From Pontibacter vulgaris (GTDB taxonomy: Bacteria > Bacteroidota > Bacteroidia > Cytophagales > Hymenobacteraceae): a stretch of DNA of 64,000 nucleotides. Positions 62,368-64,000 of the stretch are shown one piece after another. The stretch's first letter is position 1; every line of letters starts with the position of its first letter. The notes under the pieces were generated by a model. It did no database searches. It was not told the origin of the DNA and worked only from the letters and a program-made list of their open reading frames with translations. Both the position numbers and the translations under genes were made by a program. The DNA lies in assembly GCF_022758145.1 (NCBI RefSeq), contig NZ_JAJVDH010000004.1, positions 186,001 to 250,000 of the forward strand. Direction: 5' to 3'.

Positions 62368-64000
62368 TTATACTTTACTTCCTGTTTTAATGAGCTTCCC
62401 AGCACCTCTAAACCACAAGAATTTATAAAGCTCCGCTACCAGAATTACGATCGAAGAAAGCAATATCAGGAATACCAAATCACGAATAGGCATTAGCTCG
62501 AAACGGAAAATATTGCGCAGGTAAGGCGAATATATAACCAAGGTGAGCATTGCCAGGGAGATCAGGAAAACAATGTTGAGGTACTTATTGCTGAATGCCC
62601 CTATTGAAAATAATGACTTGTTGAGCGATCGCATGTTATAGGTATTAAAAACCTGGGCCATTGCCACTACCAGAAATACGGCCGTACGGGCAGTGCCTGC
62701 TCCCTGCGGCAAGTATAACCGGAAAGCTCCCAGCGTTAGCACAACCATGGTTATGCTCATGAGCAACAGGTAAGGTATTACAGATTTATCAAGTATAGGT
62801 TCATCACGGGCAACCGGTTTCTGTTTCATAATATCCTCTTCGCCACGCTCGCCAGCCAACCCCAGTTCCATAATACCATCGGTTACCAGGTTTACCCATA
62901 ATATCTGAGTGGCAGTAAGCGGAAATGGCCAGCCAATGGCTATGGCAACTATAAAAACCGATACCTCTGCAAAGTTTGTAGTAAGCAGAAAAAAACTTGT
63001 TTTGCGCACGTTCTGGAACACGATCCTGCCTTCGCGCACGGCTGCTACTATGGTAGAAAAATTATCATCTGATAGCACAATATGGGAAGCGTCCTTAGCT
63101 ACATCTGTCCCTCGGATACCCATTGCAATGCCAACATCGGCACGTTTGAGGGCTGGAGCGTCGTTTACACCATCGCCTGTCATGGCTATCAGGTGACCTT
63201 TATCCTGCAGGTGCTCGGCAATGCGCATTTTGGTAGCCGGGCTTACACGCGCAAAAACGGATGTATGCTGCACCTGCTTTTCAAATAATGCTTCATCTTC
63301 TTCCAGTTCGTTTTCCTGCAAGGCGTGTGGGTAGTTTTCATCCTGTTCATGGTGTTCGATGATGCCTACCTCTCTGGCAATAGCTGCGCCTGTTTCTTTA
63401 TGATCACCAGTGAGCATCATAACCCGGATTCCTGCAGATTTACAGGAGCCTATGGCTTCTTTTACACCACTCCTCGGCGGATCCACGATACCTGTAATAC
63501 CCACAAAAACCAGATCATTTACATCATTTGAGTTGGCTGATGTTATACTTGCTGGAACAGGTTTATAAGCCAGGGCCAATACCCGCATGGCTTCACTTGT
63601 CCAGGTCCTTACAGTTTGCGATAACTGTTCCTGAAAATCCTGACTTAAATCCTGCACGCCTTCTTGTGTAAGCCGGCGGGAGCTACGCTCCAGTATAATT
63701 TCGGGAGCACCTATTACGAGTAACTCACGCGTGTTATCAGCATGTGCTATTAAAGTGGCCCTGTACTTTTGATCTGAACTGAACGGCAGATCATCTAACG
63801 TTTCGGTTTGCGGAAGTATGAACGCTGAAAGAGCCTGCGCTTTTTTAGAAAGTACAAGCAAAGCCACTTCAGTAGGATCGCCGCTTACAAGCGGCTCGCC
63901 GGGCAAATTTACATTGTGCTCCAGGTGGGCATTATTACTTTTTTCAGCGATAAGCAGCAATTGGCGCAGCACCGGGTTGGTTGCCATATCAGTCTGTGGG
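62368..64000 (-). CDS. P-type cation-transporting ATPase (PacL/Ca2+ ATPase-like), C-terminal part only
   Basis: The frame remains open to base 64000, so the N-terminal part, including the DKTGTLT phosphorylation motif, lies outside. In view: part of the nucleotide domain (SGDPTEVALLVLSKKA, RELLVIGAPEIIL), the hinge with MLTGDHKETGAAIAREVGI, TGDGVNDAPALKRADVGIAMG, and six C-terminal membrane helices including FFLLTTNFAEVSVFIVA and TATQILWVNLVTDGIMELGLA. The pattern points to the eukaryote-like P2 class (Ca2+ or Na+/K+ pumps) rather than heavy-metal pumps. The ion cannot be settled. Lies 37 bases upstream of the HAD fusion. Confidence 0.88.
   Translation of the reverse strand, partial: PQTDMATNPVLRQLLLIAEKSNNAHLEHNVNLPGEPLVSGDPTEVALLVLSKKAQALSAFILPQTETLDDLPFSSDQKYRATLIAHADNTRELLVIGAPEIILERSSRRLTQEGVQDLSQDFQEQLSQTVRTWTSEAMRVLALAYKPVPASITSANSNDVNDLVFVGITGIVDPPRSGVKEAIGSCKSAGIRVMMLTGDHKETGAAIAREVGIIEHHEQDENYPHALQENELEEDEALFEKQVQHTSVFARVSPATKMRIAEHLQDKGHLIAMTGDGVNDAPALKRADVGIAMGIRGTDVAKDASHIVLSDDNFSTIVAAVREGRIVFQNVRKTSFFLLTTNFAEVSVFIVAIAIGWPFPLTATQILWVNLVTDGIMELGLAGERGEEDIMKQKPVARDEPILDKSVIPYLLLMSITMVVLTLGAFRLYLPQGAGTARTAVFLVVAMAQVFNTYNMRSLNKSLFSIGAFSNKYLNIVFLISLAMLTLVIYSPYLRNIFRFELMPIRDLVFLILLSSIVILVAELYKFLWFRGAGKLIKTGSKV

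Larger units (their letters stand above)
85..63550. repeat. Dispersed short motif AAGTATA/TATACTT
   Basis: Scanning the whole window by eye I found about 150 copies of AAGTATA on one strand or the other (chance expectation about 8 for a random 64-kb sequence). Examples: 85-91, 361-367, 492-498, 1141-1147, 2095-2101, 2472-2478, 3049-3055, 3187-3193. The full palindrome AAGTATACTT occurs at 4598-4607, 20290-20299 and 22801-22810. It occurs within genes in several frames (as Lys-Tyr, Ser-Ile or Val-Tyr) and in most intergenic gaps. It does not fit the -7 promoter consensus. Role unknown. The count is manual and may be off by several. Confidence 0.85.

Noticed and set aside
1..64000. AAGTATA copies as ordinary -10/-7 promoter elements
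   Set aside because: Most copies are inside genes, in both orientations and in all frames, and the sequence does not contain the TTTG of the Bacteroidota -7 box.
1..64000. CRISPR arrays, IS elements, integrases, prophage genes
   Set aside because: No direct-repeat/spacer pattern, transposase or phage structural gene was found on either strand.

Overview
The window reads as a chromosomal segment of a Bacteroidota bacterium, most likely order Cytophagales and close to Hymenobacteraceae/Pontibacter (inference). Signs seen: Bacteroidota-type -7 promoter boxes (TAnnTTTG), type IX secretion (T9SS) sorting domains, a TonB-dependent receptor with a carboxypeptidase-regulatory-like front, a short 287-residue primary sigma factor, a sphingolipid/sulfonolipid-type alpha-oxoamine synthase, malate:quinone oxidoreductase and bacillithiol deacetylase BshB1. 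No integrase, IS element, prophage or CRISPR array was seen. Nearly all of it is ordinary core genome, dense and mostly on the minus strand.

Layout. 0-1 kb: hisG (cut by the left edge) behind a His-rich leader peptide and attenuator-like stems. 1.1-3 kb: remnant of a large T9SS adhesin and a DUF2911 protein. 3-10 kb: TonB receptor plus rpe; then mnmA, a lipoprotein and a secreted subtilase as one operon. 10.1 kb: a TrpF-like protein that lacks the catalytic residues. 10.8-20.8 kb: an eight-gene operon TPR protein / beta-barrel / HU-CCDC81-SPOR membrane protein / ExbB / ExbD / TonB-TolA-like / folC / trmB. 21-25 kb: holA, a HipA-like kinase with a DUF3037 partner, NCS2 purine permease. 25-32 kb: mqo, tyrS, histone-H1-like protein, alpha-oxoamine synthase, biotin carboxylase. 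31.7-40.4 kb: bshB1, M23/LysM peptidase, trxB, rpoD, pnp, rpsO, LptF/G, START-like protein. 40.5 kb: tRNA-Met. 41-43 kb: alginate-export-type porin and a gene-poor stretch. 43-53 kb: thrS-infC-rpmI-rplT, two TPR proteins, parE-parC. 53-64 kb: AI-2E transporter, exonuclease/GIY-YIG nuclease, fbaA, pfkB, GH65 phosphorylase, beta-PGM/trehalose-phosphatase fusion and part of a P-type cation ATPase.

Functionally, three groups stand out: an energised envelope machine (TPR to TonB-like), a trehalose/glycolysis block (OtsB activity, GH65 phosphorolysis, beta-phosphoglucomutase, PfkB, Fba), and conserved information-processing operons.

The most unusual signal is not a gene. The heptamer AAGTATA (or TATACTT on the other strand) occurs about 150 times by hand count, against about 8 expected in random sequence. 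It lies in both orientations, in genes in all reading frames and between genes, and is nearly absent from translation and topoisomerase genes. Other points of interest are an infC gene that appears to start with AUA, a His leader attenuator, a non-catalytic TrpF homologue and a 56-bp perfect palindrome.
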